NCBI GenBank assembly: GCA_026419635.1
Contig: JANZZB010000040.1
Span: 1 to 11,259 of the forward strand
Direction: 5' to 3'
Origin: Clostridiales bacterium
GTDB taxonomy: Bacteria > Bacillota > Clostridia > Oscillospirales > Butyricicoccaceae
Length of the DNA: 11,259 bases
In this document: in pieces, positions 1 to 7,074 of the stretch
How the letters are laid out: each line of letters begins with the position of its first letter
How positions within the stretch are numbered: position 1 is the first letter of the stretch
The notes under the pieces: model-generated
What the model was told of the DNA's origin: nothing
Databases searched by the model: none
The model's input: only the letters and a program-made list of their open reading frames with translations
Translations under genes and position numbers: made by a program

Positions 1-699
1 GTGCCATACGGAACAAGATCAAAAACAACGGTAATTAAATATGCGAAACAGGATATTGCCTTTTTGAGGACTTTTGATATTAAGGCGATTGTAGTGGCAT
101 GCGGAACAATCAGCGCCGCAGCTTTAGAGTTGATTTCGGGTGAATATGATATACCGATCATCGGCGTTGTCCGAAGCGCGTCACAAAAGGCGGCAGCGCT
201 TACCAAAAATAAAAAAATCGGTGTGATTGCAACTCAGGGAACCATCGCAAGCGGTGCCTACAAACGTGTTATCGGAGAATATCTGAAAGATGCCGAGACG
301 ATTGAAAAAGCCTGTCCGCTACTCGTTCCTCTGGTGGAAAACGGACGTTTCAGCAAAGGCGATACAGTAATAGAAACGGTAGTCCGGGAATATCTTGAAC
401 CGGTAAAAGAGCAGGGGGTTGACACGCTTTTGCTCGGGTGTACCCATTATCCTCTGTTACATACAGTCATTTCTGATTTTATGGGGCCGAATGTATCGCT
501 TGTTGACGCGGGTGCGGAATCGGCAGAATATACTCGCGCGGTCTTAAAAATGACTGAAAAACAAGCTCCAAGAAATCGAAAGGGATCGATAAAATATTAT
601 GTGTCTGATAGCCCTGAAAGCTTTTCAAATTATGCATCCCTGTTTTTAGGAAGCACCTGCATACAGGATGCGGGCCATGTCGATATCGAAAAATTTTAA
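1..699 (+). CDS. murI: Glutamate racemase, 5'-truncated by the window edge
   Basis: Glutamate racemase interconverts L- and D-glutamate in the cytoplasm and supplies D-Glu for peptidoglycan. The visible 232 residues open at PYGTRSKTTVIKYA, which in the family lies shortly after the N-terminal D-S-G-x-G-G motif. The first GTG is therefore an internal valine, and roughly 30-40 residues, including the catalytic Asp/Ser loop, lie outside the window. The first catalytic cysteine is in VVACGTISAA (visible residue 34). The second is in LLLGCTHYPLL (C147), followed by H149. The usual A-C-N-T is A-C-G-T here. The gene ends in TAA 13 bases before the DUF1934 gene, suggesting co-transcription. The family call is firm from the two cysteine motifs and the G-V-V-R-S-A-type segment. 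Racemisation of aspartate instead is possible but less likely. Confidence 0.94.
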   Translation: MPYGTRSKTTVIKYAKQDIAFLRTFDIKAIVVACGTISAAALELISGEYDIPIIGVVRSASQKAAALTKNKKIGVIATQGTIASGAYKRVIGEYLKDAETIEKACPLLVPLVENGRFSKGDTVIETVVREYLEPVKEQGVDTLLLGCTHYPLLHTVISDFMGPNVSLVDAGAESAEYTRAVLKMTEKQAPRNRKGSIKYYVSDSPESFSNYASLFLGSTCIQDAGHVDIEKF

Positions 700-712
700 T
701 TGAGGTTTTCAT

Positions 713-1159
713 ATGAAAAAAGACGTAATCATTTCCATATCGGGACATCAGTTTTTTGAAAATACCAGTGGAGATGTAATCGAATTTGTTACCGATGGAC
801 GGTATTATAAAAAAGATGATAAATACTATATAACATATAAAGAAAGCGAACTTACCGGATTATCGGGGCTGACAACATTAAAAATTGAGCCGCAAAAGGT
901 GACATTGATGCATTCAAAGCCAAATGCGACACAATTAATTTTTGAAAAAGGGCGAAGGCATATTTCGCTTTATGAAACCGGACAGGGAGCCCTTACAGTT
1001 GCCGTCAGCACAAACAGTATTGAAAATGATTTAATTGATTCTGGCGGTAGTCTGAAAGTCCAGTATTCTATAGAAGTAAACCATGCCATTGCAGGGATCA
1101 ATACCTTTACCATCTCGGTCAAAGAAGCGCAGAATCAGGGGTTTAAACTGAAAAATTAA
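713..1159 (+). CDS. DUF1934 / YwiB-like beta-barrel protein
   Basis: This 148-residue cytoplasmic protein has no signal peptide or membrane segment. The pattern is that of the DUF1934 (YwiB) family: an N-terminal strand (KDVIISISGHQ), a central TDGRYYKKDDKYYITYKESE segment with aromatic-rich alternating strands, then G-x-x-x-x-I-S-L-Y-E-T and a C-terminal stretch ending in a T-F-T-I-S-V strand. The family is expected to form a small calycin-like barrel. Its biochemical role is unknown. In Bacillus the homologue sits directly upstream of argS, and the same order occurs here, which supports both calls. The ATG at 713 is preceded by GAGG (702-705) at a 7-base spacing. The gene is 13 bases after murI and 26 before argS. 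No ligand or catalytic residue can be proposed from the sequence. Confidence 0.85.
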   Translation: MKKDVIISISGHQFFENTSGDVIEFVTDGRYYKKDDKYYITYKESELTGLSGLTTLKIEPQKVTLMHSKPNATQLIFEKGRRHISLYETGQGALTVAVSTNSIENDLIDSGGSLKVQYSIEVNHAIAGINTFTISVKEAQNQGFKLKN

Positions 1160-1185
1160 GGTTTGCGATACGGAGAGTGAATAAT

Positions 1186-2892
1186 TTGAACTATATGCAA
1201 GAGGCGGCAAAACAGATAGAAGAAATCATTCTTTCGGCTTACACGAAAGCTGTAGAGTGCGGAGCGCTTCCTTCGGCTTCCTTTAAATCTGTAACGGTTG
1301 AGACGCCAAAAGACCAGGCAAACGGTGATTTTTCTTCCACTTTTGCAATGCAAGCGGCGAAAATGTTAAAAATGCCGCCACGTAAAATTGCGGAAGAACT
1401 TATAAAGCATATGGATAAGACGGTTTTGGACGGATCATTTTTTTCTTTGCCGGAAGTAGCCGGCGCTGGATTTATTAATTTCAGGTTAAACGGTTCATGG
1501 GATGAAAAAGTCATCCGCACCATTTTTTCAGAGGGCAATAATTACGGATATACAAAAACGGACAAGCCTGAAAGAATCATGGTCGAATTTGTATCGGCAA
1601 ATCCGACAGGACCCATGCACATGGGCAACGCCCGCGGCGGTGTGCTTGGAGACTGCATTGCAGAGGTGTTAAAACGAGCAGGGAATGAGGTTACAAGGGA
1701 GTTTCTTGTAAATGATGCGGGAAATCAAGTTTCGCTTTTTGCACGTTCATTGGAAGCAAGATACATCCAATATATAAAAGGCGAAGACGCATGTGAGTTT
1801 CCTGACGAAGGGTATCACGGGGACGATATTAAAGAGCTTGCAGCCGCTTTTTACGAAAAGGTTTCAGATACTTACCTTCAGAAAACGGAAGAGGAGCGCA
1901 GAAGCGCGCTGACAGAATTCGGTCTCAAGAACAATATAAATCGTATGAAGGAAGACTTGGGGCGCTACCGGATTTCCTATGACCGTTGGTTTTTTGAAAC
2001 GGAACTTCATGATTCCGGATACGTCAAAGAAACAATGGAACTTCTGAAAAAACGCGGCGTCACATATGAAAAGGACGGCGCTCTTTGGCTTCGCAGTACC
2101 GATTTTGGCTGCGAGAAGGATGACGTGCTGATTCGGGACAATGGCATTTATACCTATTTTGCCGCTGATATCGCTTACCACCGGAATAAATTTGAAGAAC
2201 GCAAATTTGACCGGGTCATTAATGTATGGGGTGCAGACCATCACGGACATGTCAAGAGACTGAAAGGTGCTTTGGACGCTTTGGGCTTAAACGGGACAGA
2301 GCGCCTTGAAATCGTATTGATGCAGCTTGTACGCCTGATGCGCGACGGTGAAATTGTGCGTATGTCAAAGCGTACCGGGAAAGCCATCTCGCTGACGGAC
2401 CTTTTAGATGAGATACCAGTTGACGCAGCACGGTTTTTCTTTAATTCCCGCGCATCTGATACGCATCTGGAATTTGATCTTTCGCTTGCCGTTCGGGAAG
2501 ATAGCGATAACCCGGTTTATTATGTTCAGTATGCTCATGCCAGAATTATGAGCATTTTAAGAAATCTGGAATCGGATGGGATACATGTTCCGGAAGTAAA
2601 AAGTGCAGATCTTTCTAAGCTAAGTTCTTTAGAGGAGCGCTTGCTTATTAAAGCAATAGCGGCACTTCCGGAAGAAATCCGACTAGCGGCCCAATACAGA
2701 GAACCTTCCAGATTAAATAGATACGCGTCGGAAGTTGCAACCGCGTTCCACAGATTTTACACCGCCTGCCGCATTAAGGATGCCGAAGGCGATGAAGTGA
2801 GGAATTCCAGAATACTACTGTGCTTGGCTACGGCAAAGGTGATTGAGAATACGCTTTCGATCATTGGTGTTACGGCTCCAGAACGGATGTAG
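1186..2892 (+). CDS. argS: Arginyl-tRNA synthetase (class I)
   Basis: ArgRS charges tRNA-Arg with arginine using ATP. The 568-residue product has normal length for the family. In order it shows an N-terminal Add-1-type domain (about residues 1-110) containing KDQANGDFSST, the class I catalytic core with SANPTGPMHMGNARGG (HIGH-equivalent HMGN at 145-148), WGADHHGHVKR, and VRMSKRTG (KMSKS-equivalent at 393-396). It ends with a DALR-type anticodon-binding domain beginning near YYVQYAHARIMSIL. I chose the TTG at 1186 because GGAGAG (1172-1177) is 8 bases upstream. A GTG at 1177 in the same frame overlaps that ribosome binding site, and an ATG at 1195 is too far from it. The gene follows the YwiB-like gene and precedes a secreted protease by 42 bases. 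Function is essentially certain; only the start is a choice. Confidence 0.98.
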   Translation: MNYMQEAAKQIEEIILSAYTKAVECGALPSASFKSVTVETPKDQANGDFSSTFAMQAAKMLKMPPRKIAEELIKHMDKTVLDGSFFSLPEVAGAGFINFRLNGSWDEKVIRTIFSEGNNYGYTKTDKPERIMVEFVSANPTGPMHMGNARGGVLGDCIAEVLKRAGNEVTREFLVNDAGNQVSLFARSLEARYIQYIKGEDACEFPDEGYHGDDIKELAAAFYEKVSDTYLQKTEEERRSALTEFGLKNNINRMKEDLGRYRISYDRWFFETELHDSGYVKETMELLKKRGVTYEKDGALWLRSTDFGCEKDDVLIRDNGIYTYFAADIAYHRNKFEERKFDRVINVWGADHHGHVKRLKGALDALGLNGTERLEIVLMQLVRLMRDGEIVRMSKRTGKAISLTDLLDEIPVDAARFFFNSRASDTHLEFDLSLAVREDSDNPVYYVQYAHARIMSILRNLESDGIHVPEVKSADLSKLSSLEERLLIKAIAALPEEIRLAAQYREPSRLNRYASEVATAFHRFYTACRIKDAEGDEVRNSRILLCLATAKVIENTLSIIGVTAPERM

Positions 2893-2934
2893 CACATACA
2901 AACAATGCCCGGAAACGGGCGGGAGGAAATCATT

Positions 2935-4431
2935 TTGAAAAAACGCATTTTGGCTTTGGTTTTTACGATTTGCCTCATTCTTTCCATGATGGTTTTACCT
3001 GCATTCGCTACCAGCAAAGAAGAGCAGGAATATCAGAATCTAAACAATATTGCGGAACTTATCAAGGATTTTGGTTTAAAGTCCTCTGACGAAGATGATC
3101 CCCTAAAAAACATGATACTCAAAATGCTGGAAGATGACCCGGATGCTTTTTATAAACTTGCTAACGAAATGCTTGGATCATATGATTCTCATTCTATGTA
3201 TATCAAAGCGGATGAGTACCAAAAGGCATTTCCGCAGAATTTAGGCGGTTATGTTGGTATCGGTGTAACAATCAGTACGGAAAGCGGTGCACGTAAAATA
3301 ACCTATGTTACGCCTCAAAGCCCGGCCGATCAGGCGGGGATAAAGGCGGGAGATGTTGTAAAGGCCATCGATGGACAGAGTCTCACTGGGCTTACAACCG
3401 AGGAGATTACTGGCAGAATTCGGGGGAGCGAAGGTTCTCCGGTTACTTTGATGATTAACAGAAATGGAAAAAATCTCTCCTTTACAATGAAACGTAAACA
3501 GATCAACAGGCCGAATTTTGAAAATTACTCGGTTGAGCCCGGAATTGAATACATGAGACTCGCAATGTTTAATGGTACCGACACATTAAATCGTTTTAAT
3601 CAGGCATACAGCGAGCTTGCTAAAAAAGGAACGAAAGTCTTGATACTGGACCTCAGGGGAAATCCGGGCGGGCTTGTCAGTATGGCAGAAGAAATAATCA
3701 ATGATTTTGTTCCCGATAAGGATGTAAAATTATTTGCGGCAATCAATCGGCGGGCAAAAAATGGGTTATATGTTTATAGCTCCAGTGGAACGGGCATCAA
3801 ACTAAACAATATTTATATACTGGTTGACAAAAATAGCGCGAGCGCTTCTGAGATTACGGCTGGATCTTTGAGAGACCTTGGCTACGCGAAGCTGATCGGA
3901 ACGAATACATACGGAAAATCAACAGGTCAGATCCATTTGGGACTTACAAACGGAGATACCGTCGTAATAACAACACAGCAGCATATTCTGCCGAAGGGTA
4001 AAGCGTTTGAGGGCGTCGGGCTAACTCCAGACTATGTTGTAAAAAATTACGAAGAAAATTATCCGATCCCTAAAGATTTTGCAAAGCTCCTGTCAGACCG
4101 CGGCATATATTTGACCCATTGTTCTGACCGCACGCTTGCTATTGAACAAAGACTGAAGCTTTTAGGTTATTTTAATGAAACCCCGGATAAAAATTTTAAT
4201 CAAGCAACGCTTACCGCGGTGAACGCATTCCGAAAAGCGAATAAACTGTCTGTGGACTCTTATTGTTCTGTTTACACAATAAAGCTGCTTGGACAAAAAA
4301 TAACGGAGCTTTCCAAAACAAAAGTAACGGTCGACGCGCAATTCGAAAAAGCTCTTGAGCTTGCCAGGCAGGATGCAAAAGGAGAATTGCACTATACGGT
4401 TGATAAAGACGGTAAATTCACAAACAAATAG
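2935..4431 (+). CDS. Secreted S41 C-terminal processing peptidase with peptidoglycan-binding-like tail
   Basis: This is a 498-residue exported serine protease of the CtpA/CtpB type. Residues 1-25 form a signal peptide (positively charged KKR, hydrophobic core, cleavage expected after A-F-A). An N-terminal helical segment is followed by a PDZ domain (about 105-190, GGYVGIGVTI ... SPADQAGIKAGDVV). The S41 core follows, with LDLRGNPGG, the nucleophile region NSASASEITAG (likely Ser303) and the general-base Lys328 in TYGKSTGQ. Their 25-residue separation matches known tail-specific proteases. The C-terminus (about 395-465, AIEQRLKLLGYF ... AVNAFRKANKL) resembles a PG_binding_1 domain, suggesting action at the cell wall. 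The start is a TTG with GGGAGG (2921-2926) 8 bases upstream. An upstream ATG at 2905 lacks a suitable site and would bury the signal peptide. The substrate is unknown; a role in envelope or sporulation signalling is inference from relatives. Confidence 0.92.
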   Translation: MKKRILALVFTICLILSMMVLPAFATSKEEQEYQNLNNIAELIKDFGLKSSDEDDPLKNMILKMLEDDPDAFYKLANEMLGSYDSHSMYIKADEYQKAFPQNLGGYVGIGVTISTESGARKITYVTPQSPADQAGIKAGDVVKAIDGQSLTGLTTEEITGRIRGSEGSPVTLMINRNGKNLSFTMKRKQINRPNFENYSVEPGIEYMRLAMFNGTDTLNRFNQAYSELAKKGTKVLILDLRGNPGGLVSMAEEIINDFVPDKDVKLFAAINRRAKNGLYVYSSSGTGIKLNNIYILVDKNSASASEITAGSLRDLGYAKLIGTNTYGKSTGQIHLGLTNGDTVVITTQQHILPKGKAFEGVGLTPDYVVKNYEENYPIPKDFAKLLSDRGIYLTHCSDRTLAIEQRLKLLGYFNETPDKNFNQATLTAVNAFRKANKLSVDSYCSVYTIKLLGQKITELSKTKVTVDAQFEKALELARQDAKGELHYTVDKDGKFTNK

Positions 4432-4469
4432 ACACAGTGAATCTTTCAATAATATCTTGTGTAACTAAA

Positions 4470-4494
4470 AAACCGCAGCCAAATGCTGCGGTTT
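4470..4494 (+). repeat. Terminator-type hairpin, copy 1 (no U tract)
   Basis: Perfect 10-bp stem (4470-4479 with 4485-4494) and five-base loop, 39 bases after the protease stop codon. It is identical over 25 bases to 4683-4707. It is followed by GAGGCTGTCG rather than a U tract, so on its own it should terminate poorly. Confidence 0.85.
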
Positions 4495-4682
4495 GAGGCT
4501 GTCGATAAAGTCGACAGCCTTTCGAGAGGGAATTGGGTTCCCCCTCGATCTTCCCCAGGTGCGGACAAAATCGAAGATTTTGTCCAGTGTGTCCTCCGGC
4601 GGCGCATGTCCGCCTGCGGACTAATCTAACATTAAGGGGTTTGACCCCGTAAGTCCCCTTAATATACTTTTTCGACAAGCTG
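4495..4682. repeat. 188-bp structured segment between two copies of a terminator hairpin
   Basis: The segment folds into consecutive hairpins. The stems are 4496-4505 with 4511-4520 (AGGCTGTCGA and its complement), 4522-4530 with 4540-4548, and 4563-4572 with 4576-4585 (GGACAAAATC and its complement). Two regions have competing pairings: 4598-4602 with 4610-4614 or 4608-4613 with 4616-4621, and 4636-4639 with either 4645-4648 or 4655-4658 (extended by TTAA). Its ends are imperfectly inverted: TTTGAGGCTGTCGATAAAGT at the left matches the complement of the right end (ACTTTTTCGACAAGCTGAAA) at most positions. It is GC-richer than the AT-rich DNA after it. A small non-autonomous mobile element or REP-like repeat is the best guess. 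No convincing gene lies inside. Confidence 0.5.
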
Positions 4683-4711
4683 AAACCGCAGCCAAATGCT
4701 GCGGTTTTTTT
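4683..4711 (+). terminator. Rho-independent terminator (hairpin copy 2 with U tract)
   Basis: The same 10-bp stem and five-base loop as 4470-4494 occur here, now followed by a run of T (to 4711). This is the functional-looking terminator for the murI-to-protease operon. Confidence 0.85.
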
Positions 4712-4802
4712 AAGTTTTTCGTTTTTATAATTTATCGAATAAGTTTATAGTGGTTATCTCAAAATAGGAAATATAAATTAAAAAAACAGAACAATGAAAA
4801 AT

Positions 4803-4847
4803 TTGTCAAAAAAACTTGCTTCTTCCATCATCCTGCGTTAGTATAAA
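4803..4847 (+). promoter_or_regulatory. Possible promoter of the TPP-controlled operon
   Basis: TTGTCA (4803-4808) is 17 bases from CATCAT (4826-4831). An alternative is TTGCTT (4816-4821) 17 bases from TAGTAT (4839-4844), with TATAAA at 4842-4847. Both match the housekeeping consensus only in part. The position just before the riboswitch is what makes a promoter here likely. Confidence 0.4.
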
Positions 4848-4851
4848 TATA

Positions 4852-4949
4852 AAAGAACAGGGGAGCTGGATATTCTGGCTGAGAGGAAAGCGAAAGCTTT
4901 CGACCCTTGAACCTGATACGGGTAATTCCGGCGTAGGGAATGTTTTCTT
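4852..4949 (+). promoter_or_regulatory. TPP riboswitch aptamer (THI element)
   Basis: The conserved TPP aptamer signature is present in order: GGGGAGC (4860-4866), GGCTGAGAGG (4877-4886) with the invariant CTGAGA, a variable P3 hairpin (GAAAGC-GAAA-GCTTTC, 4886-4901), ACCCTTGAACCTGAT (4903-4917), and GCGTAGGGAA (4932-4941). A closing P1 can form between AAGAACA (4852-4858) and TGTTTTCTT (4941-4949). It binds thiamine pyrophosphate and should switch off the downstream uptake genes when thiamine is plentiful. Confidence 0.97.
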
Positions 4950-4958
4950 GTATTAAAT

Positions 4959-4994
4959 CGCCGGTAATGGAAATTACCGGTGTTTTATTGTTTT
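4959..4994 (+). terminator. Riboswitch attenuator (expression platform)
   Basis: Perfect stem CCGGTAAT (4961-4968) with ATTACCGG (4973-4980), extended outward by a G-T and a C-G pair, then TTTTATTGTTTT. It sits directly before the ribosome binding site of the first gene. The aptamer's ATTCCGG (4925-4931) can pair with 4961-4968 apart from one bulge, giving a plausible antiterminator when TPP is absent. The switching model is inference. Confidence 0.85.
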
Positions 4995-5007
4995 GGAGGG
5001 AATCATA

Positions 5008-5292
5008 GTGGCAGTTTGCAATGTAAGCTTGCAGGTCGTTCCGAGAGGTACAGATGATATTTATGCAACGGTCGACAAAGTAATCGAGTATATTATAGCT
5101 TCAGGTGTAAAATATGTTGTCGGTCCGATGGAAACTACAATGGAGGGAGAATTGCCGCAGCTTCTGGAGATTGTAGAAAAAGCGCAGGAAATTTGCGTTG
5201 AAGCAGGCGCGGATCGGATTATATCCGTCGTAAAAATTGATTATTCCCCTAAAGGTGTGACAATGGATGAAAAAATCGCAAAATATCGGTAA
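5008..5292 (+). CDS. Thiamine-binding protein, MTH1187/YkoF-like (Thiamine_BP, DUF77)
   Basis: This is a 94-residue soluble protein of the small ferredoxin-like thiamine-binding family. Family marks are the N-terminal strand VCNVSLQVVPRG, then helix-rich IYATVDKVIEYIIASG, the strongly conserved YVVGPMETTMEGE block, and a C-terminal VVKIDYSPKG strand. Relatives (YkoF, MTH1187) bind thiamine or its pyrimidine part, and they often accompany thiamine transport genes. The GTG at 5008 is chosen because GGAGGG (4995-5000) lies 7 bases upstream; the TTG at 4993 in the same frame overlaps that site. It is the first gene after the TPP riboswitch, and its last 26 bases overlap the permease gene, which suggests coupled translation. 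No signal peptide is present, so it acts in the cytoplasm. Which thiamine-related ligand it binds cannot be read from the sequence. Confidence 0.87.
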   Translation: MAVCNVSLQVVPRGTDDIYATVDKVIEYIIASGVKYVVGPMETTMEGELPQLLEIVEKAQEICVEAGADRIISVVKIDYSPKGVTMDEKIAKYR

Positions 5293-6034
5293 ATTAACAC
5301 CGGCCTTTGCTGTTCTTTTGTTTCTTATATTTTGGGAATGTCTATGCAGGATTCTGAAACTGCAAAATTATGTTCTCCCGGCTCCCAGCCGGATATTTAC
5401 GGTTTTGTGGGAAAAACGTGTCCTTCTGACGATGCACACTTCGTATACGCTTTACGAGGCAGTTATCGGATTATTTTTGTCTTGTGTTTTTGGAGTTTTA
5501 GCGGCTTTGGTGATGTATCGTTTTCGAATGGTTGAAAGAGCGTTATCGCCATTAATCGTAATATCCCAAACTGTTCCGATCATTGCCCTTGCTCCTTTGG
5601 TTATGGTATGGTTCGGAATTGGAATCGGGCCGAAGATCGGGATTGTGGTATTAGTATGTTTTTTTCCGATTGCCGTCAGTACCCTATCCGGGTTTAAATC
5701 GACGGATCCTGCAATGATCCATTTGCTTCGGACAATGGGAGCGAAAAGCGGGAGGATTTTTATTGATGTAAGCTTGCCGTCGGCAGCACCCCAGATTTTT
5801 ACCGGAGTTCGTATGGCGGCGACATACAGCGTTATGGGAGCCGTTATTGGAGAATGGCTCGGCGCAAAATCAGGACTCGGTATTTTTATGACACGCGCAA
5901 TCAGCTCACACAGAGCAGATATGCTATTTGCTTCGGTTTTTATAGTTGTTCTGATAAGTTTAATATTATATGGAATAACAGTAACAATGGAACAAATTTT
6001 TCTTCCATGGAAGAAGATAAAAAGCAGTATTTAG
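5267..6034 (+). CDS. thiX: ABC transporter permease, ThiX-like (pyrimidine precursor uptake)
   Basis: A 255-residue integral membrane protein of the SsuC/TauC/ThiX-type BPD permease family with about six membrane segments. The clearest are AFAVLLFLIFWECL, LYEAVIGLFLSCVFGVLAAL, PIIALAPLVMVWFGIG, KIGIVVLVCFFPIAVSTL and LFASVFIVVLISLILYGI. The cytoplasmic coupling loop is visible in LLRTMGAKSGRIFIDVSLP, an EAA-type motif with the conserved G, followed by a P-S-A-A-P turn. The ATG at 5267 lies inside the 3' end of the thiamine-binding gene in another frame. AAAGGTG (5251-5257) is a plausible ribosome binding site. A binding lipoprotein follows after 17 bases and an ATPase after that, so a complete importer is encoded. 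Family membership is clear. The substrate, taken as a thiamine pyrimidine precursor, rests on the riboswitch and the neighbours. Confidence 0.88.
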   Translation: MKKSQNIGKLTPAFAVLLFLIFWECLCRILKLQNYVLPAPSRIFTVLWEKRVLLTMHTSYTLYEAVIGLFLSCVFGVLAALVMYRFRMVERALSPLIVISQTVPIIALAPLVMVWFGIGIGPKIGIVVLVCFFPIAVSTLSGFKSTDPAMIHLLRTMGAKSGRIFIDVSLPSAAPQIFTGVRMAATYSVMGAVIGEWLGAKSGLGIFMTRAISSHRADMLFASVFIVVLISLILYGITVTMEQIFLPWKKIKSSI

Positions 6035-6051
6035 AGGAAGGAAATCTTAAA

Positions 6052-7038
6052 ATGAAAAAAATAATTGCACTGATTCTCTCATTATGCCTTTTGGTGACAT
6101 TACTTTCATCCTGTGCAGGGAAAGAGAAAAAGCCAAAAGAATTAAAAAAGATGACAATTACCCTGGACTGGACGCCGAATACGAACCATACGGGTGTTTA
6201 TGTTGCGCTCGATCAGGGCTATTTTAAAGACGAAGGAATCGATGCGGAAATTATCCAACCGGGACAGTCTACAGCCGATGCGCTAGTTGCGTCCGGACAA
6301 TGCCAGCTTGGATTTTCCTATCAGGAAAGTGTGACAATGTCAGCGGTCCAAAATATTCCTTTGGTTTCTTTGGCGGCGGTTATTCAGCATAACACATCCG
6401 CATTAGCTTCCCCCGCACATAAAAATATAAAAACGCCAAAAGATTTTGAAGGGAAAACTTACGCCGGTTGGGGAACAGAGACAGAAGAGCTTGTAATCAA
6501 AACAATTATGAAGAATGCCGGGGCCGATTTCTCAAAGGTAAAAGTTGTTACAACCGGAACATCCGATTTCTTTACAACTACAGAGCGGGATGCCGACTTT
6601 CAATGGGTCTATTATGCATGGGACGGGATTGCGGCAGAGCAAACCGGGAAGCCTGTAAACTTTATCTTTATTAAGGATCAGGACAAAAACCTGGATTATT
6701 ATACACCGGTGATTGTAACGAATCGCGATATGATTAAAAATCAGCCCGACTTAATCCGCAGCGCAATGAAAGCGATTGCAAAAGGATATGAATATTCGAT
6801 TAAAAATCCGGATAAAGCTGCTGATATTCTGTTAAAGCAAGTGCCGGAACTGGATTCGAAACTGGTCAAAGCGAGCCAGGAGTGGTTGTCTCCGAGATAC
6901 CAGGATGATGCCGGACGTTGGGGTGAACAAAAAACTGAAGTTTGGGACCGGTATTCAAAATGGTTGCTTGACAATGGAGTTATAACAAAAATGCCGTCTG
7001 CCGATACAATGTATACAAACGATTTCCTTCCCAAATAG
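6052..7038 (+). CDS. thiY: NMT1/THI5-like substrate-binding lipoprotein, ThiY-like
   Basis: A 328-residue extracytoplasmic binding protein anchored as a lipoprotein. The signal peptide ends in LLSSC with the lipidated Cys at residue 21. The mature part starts the NMT1/THI5 fold with ITLDWTPNTNHTGVYVALDQ, followed by GYFKDEGI, GQSTADALVASGQCQLGFSY, TYAGWGTETEE and WVYYAWDGIAAEQ. These are typical of ThiY proteins that capture formylaminopyrimidine or related HMP precursors. The ATG at 6052 is chosen because AGGAAGGAA (6035-6043) precedes it and the signal peptide begins there. The frame stays open back to 5854, but that part overlaps the permease gene and is not expected to be translated. The eukaryotic THI5 suicide-enzyme activity is not implied. 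Ligand identity is inference from family and riboswitch. Confidence 0.9.
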   Translation: MKKIIALILSLCLLVTLLSSCAGKEKKPKELKKMTITLDWTPNTNHTGVYVALDQGYFKDEGIDAEIIQPGQSTADALVASGQCQLGFSYQESVTMSAVQNIPLVSLAAVIQHNTSALASPAHKNIKTPKDFEGKTYAGWGTETEELVIKTIMKNAGADFSKVKVVTTGTSDFFTTTERDADFQWVYYAWDGIAAEQTGKPVNFIFIKDQDKNLDYYTPVIVTNRDMIKNQPDLIRSAMKAIAKGYEYSIKNPDKAADILLKQVPELDSKLVKASQEWLSPRYQDDAGRWGEQKTEVWDRYSKWLLDNGVITKMPSADTMYTNDFLPK

Positions 7039-7074
7039 AGTAAGATATTCATTTAAGGTAAAGGAGTCGGCTTT

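Noticed and set aside
1864..2250. 128-codon minus-strand ORF within argS
   Set aside because: It is antisense to the conserved ArgRS catalytic core and reflects the codon bias of argS.
4418..4678. 86-codon minus-strand ORF across the terminator-flanked segment
   Set aside because: It is made entirely of hairpin arms and the protease 3' end, has a Cys/Gly/Arg-rich composition unlike the neighbours, and no family resemblance. It is better explained as an artefact of the repeat.
5854..6051. Upstream extension of the substrate-binding protein by 66 codons
   Set aside because: It lies within the permease gene in another frame and would place the lipoprotein signal peptide in the interior. The ATG at 6052 has a good ribosome binding site.
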